The notes under the pieces are model-generated. The model had not been told where the DNA came from and did no database searches. It worked only from the letters and a program-made list of their open reading frames with translations. Of a stretch of 5,264 nucleotides of DNA, positions 4,408 through 5,264 are shown in pieces. The stretch spans positions 1 to 5,264 of the forward strand of contig JACOXV010000020.1 in assembly GCA_016182225.1 (NCBI GenBank), given 5' to 3'. The translations under genes were made by a program, and so were the position numbers. The first letter of the stretch is position 1, and the number at the start of each line of letters is the position of its first letter. The DNA comes from Candidatus Levyibacteriota bacterium. GTDB lineage: Bacteria; Patescibacteriota; Microgenomatia; Levybacterales; UBA12049.

Positions 4408-5118
4408 TTATTCTGTCTCCGCTGACTCTGAAGCGGCATCCGATTTTGCTTGTTTTGCCAAATTTCTGACTGCTTCGATAAAAGCCTTAACTGATTTTCT
4501 ATATGCGACAACTGCGTCATGAAGAGCTTTTGCATCTTCACGGAAAGAATCCAATTGTCCCTTTGGATCATCGGATTCGCAATCAAATTCTCCTCCGGTC
4601 TCTTTTGCCTGATCCAAAAGTGCCGCAACCTCTGCCGTGTTTTCTTCAATATCTGTTTTTAATACATCATAGTCTGGAAGAACAAGACTCTCGGGAACGA
4701 GCTTTTCATTATAAAAATTGTCTACCATTTCAAGAATTTTCTCGTGTCTTTGGTGGATAAGCCCTGCTCTTTCGTGGAGACTTTTTATTCTGGCTTGTAT
4801 ATTCTTTGCTCTGGCCTTGCAGACTCTAATTCTTGCTTCAGACAGCTTTTCTTTTCTTTCCGCAGCTCTGCTCGCTCTTGCATCTTTTCTTTCAGCTGCT
4901 TTAGTAACTGCAGCACTTTTAAGTTCCGCTGCTTTTGTAATCCTTGCCTCTTCCCTTTCTCGTATGTTTTGGGTCCTTTGTGCGCGAGGGTTCGTACTAC
5001 TTACGGAATCTTCTGAAGAAGTAGTACCTGTGTTTTCCTGTGCAAAAGCCGGAGCAAAAAATAAAAACGCAATAAAAATTGCAATTAAAAAAGAAAAAAC
5101 CTTGATAGATTTCCTCAT
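4408..5118 (-). CDS. Secreted helical protein with two conserved-type cysteines (236 aa), candidate-phyla-type hypothetical
   Basis: A clear signal peptide: MRKS, a hydrophobic stretch (5-22), and an APAFA|QE cleavage site after residue 26. A Ser/Thr linker follows (28-43). Residues 60-92 hold three back-to-back 11-residue repeats built on T/S-K/R-A-A-E-x-K, a hendecad helix or coiled coil. The C-terminal domain (about 98-222) has CKARAKNIQARI with Cys100, NFYNEKLVPESLVLPDYD (134-151), and FDCESDDPKGQLDSFRED (178-195) with Cys180. I recall this arrangement, two Cys in VCKAR and F-x-C-x-x-x-DPKGQ contexts, from secreted hypothetical proteins common in candidate-phyla bacteria; no function is known to me. 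The two cysteines could form a disulphide outside the cell. It is first in a two-gene operon; no Shine-Dalgarno site is seen, and the promoter lies very close to the ATG. The mature protein is rich in Ala, Glu, Lys and Arg. Confidence 0.85.
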   Translation of the reverse strand: MRKSIKVFSFLIAIFIAFLFFAPAFAQENTGTTSSEDSVSSTNPRAQRTQNIREREEARITKAAELKSAAVTKAAERKDARASRAAERKEKLSEARIRVCKARAKNIQARIKSLHERAGLIHQRHEKILEMVDNFYNEKLVPESLVLPDYDVLKTDIEENTAEVAALLDQAKETGGEFDCESDDPKGQLDSFREDAKALHDAVVAYRKSVKAFIEAVRNLAKQAKSDAASESAETE

Positions 5119-5120
5119 TA

Positions 5121-5138
5121 CCTAATAAGCCTAATAAA
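5121..5138 (-). repeat. 9-bp imperfect tandem repeat over the operon start region
   Basis: On the minus strand TTTATTAGG (complement of 5130-5138) is followed directly by CTTATTAGG (complement of 5121-5129), 8 of 9 matching. It overlaps the presumed -10 and ends 2 bases before the ATG, so it could be an operator or a slippage product. Confidence 0.5.
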
Positions 5139-5157
5139 CTTTTGCTATCTTTGTCAA
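5128..5157 (-). promoter_or_regulatory. Promoter of the secreted/membrane protein operon
   Basis: A consensus -35 TTGACA (complement of 5152-5157) and a weak -10 TAGGCT (complement of 5128-5133) are 18 bases apart. The -10 ends 9 bases before the ATG at 5118, so the message would be leaderless or nearly so. Confidence 0.45.
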
Positions 5158-5264
5158 GCGCCCAAGGTAACTCCGATGCCAAGCATCGGAGCTTGATTAT
5201 CTATATTGCGCGCGACACTGAGCAACAAGCCCTTCGGACTTGCAACTCTGATTCCCCAATGCTA
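5158..5264. other. G+C-rich non-coding tail with inverted repeats
   Basis: By hand count 56 of 107 bases are G or C, well above the AT-rich genes beside it. It contains a perfect 9-bp inverted repeat: CTCCGATGC (5171-5179), loop CAA, then GCATCGGAG (5183-5191). A second, imperfect hairpin (CAAG...CTTG around TTC) lies near 5230-5246. No T-run follows either, and no gene start is convincing. It may be an intergenic repeat family or the edge of an element continuing past the window. Confidence 0.5.
5171..5191. repeat. Perfect 9-bp inverted repeat with 3-base loop
   Basis: The arms at 5171-5179 and 5183-5191 are exact reverse complements around CAA. The right arm can alternatively pair as CAAGC (5180-5184 region) with GCTTG just downstream. 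It lies about 14 bases upstream of the operon -35 on the minus strand, so an operator role is possible. Confidence 0.8.

Noticed and set aside
4404..4649. N-terminal extension of the membrane protein to 213 aa
   Set aside because: It lies inside the secreted-protein gene in another frame and has no ribosome site; the ATG at 4403 directly after the upstream stop is the natural start.
4718..5125. Hydrophobic 135-aa plus-strand open frame opposite the secreted-protein gene
   Set aside because: Its Ala/Ser/Leu-rich sequence is the mirror of the Ala/Lys/Glu repeats on the other strand; no ribosome site, and the minus gene has a clear signal peptide.
5154..5261. Minus-strand open frame of about 36 codons in the G+C-rich tail
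   Set aside because: It has only TTG or internal ATG starts, no ribosome site, and spans the inverted repeat and the -35 of the operon.
1..5264. CRISPR array, tRNA, rRNA or insertion sequence
   Set aside because: No regularly spaced repeats, no cloverleaf or rRNA-like stretch, and no transposase or terminal inverted repeats were seen.

Overview
The window looks like a piece of a small-genome, AT-rich bacterium, most likely of the Candidate Phyla Radiation (Patescibacteria). That placement is inference. It rests on the gene types: a secreted two-cysteine protein with the NFYxxKLVP and DDPKGQ signatures I associate with that group, a tiny KGG-motif protein, a divergent F420-0:glutamate-ligase-like protein and a membrane-anchored sugar dehydrogenase. 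It also rests on tight spacing and sparse Shine-Dalgarno sites. Stop codons are compatible with the standard bacterial code.

Left part (1-1925, + strand): the 3' end of an unrecognised gene with a proline-rich linker, followed after 17 bases by a PQQ-dependent glucose/sorbosone dehydrogenase-family protein with an N-terminal membrane anchor. Its stop overlaps tail to tail with the stop of the next gene.

Middle (1920-3322): two divergent genes share a 118-base intergenic region with a recognisable promoter for each. The minus-strand gene is a CofE/F420-0:L-glutamate ligase-like protein with an altered catalytic loop. The plus-strand gene, 164 aa, resembles the N-terminal domain of cyanophycin synthetase but stands alone, without ATP-grasp or Mur-ligase domains. 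It keeps an HxxEH...E motif, so it is a candidate metal-dependent amidase/peptidase. This pair is the most interesting part of the window: an amide-bond ligase relative beside a possible amide hydrolase relative, in an organism not expected to make F420 or ordinary cyanophycin.

Right part (3323-5118, minus strand): two very small, separately transcribed genes, each with a strong Shine-Dalgarno site. One encodes a 64-aa acidic disordered protein, the other a 45-aa KGG/YciG-like protein. A perfect 17-base direct repeat lies upstream of each, which suggests shared control. Further right is a two-gene operon: a secreted Ala/Lys/Arg/Glu-rich helical protein and a single-pass membrane protein with an acidic coiled-coil tail, probably partners at the cell surface.

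The last ~105 bases (5158-5264) are clearly richer in G+C than the rest and hold a perfect 9-bp inverted repeat. I found no gene there.
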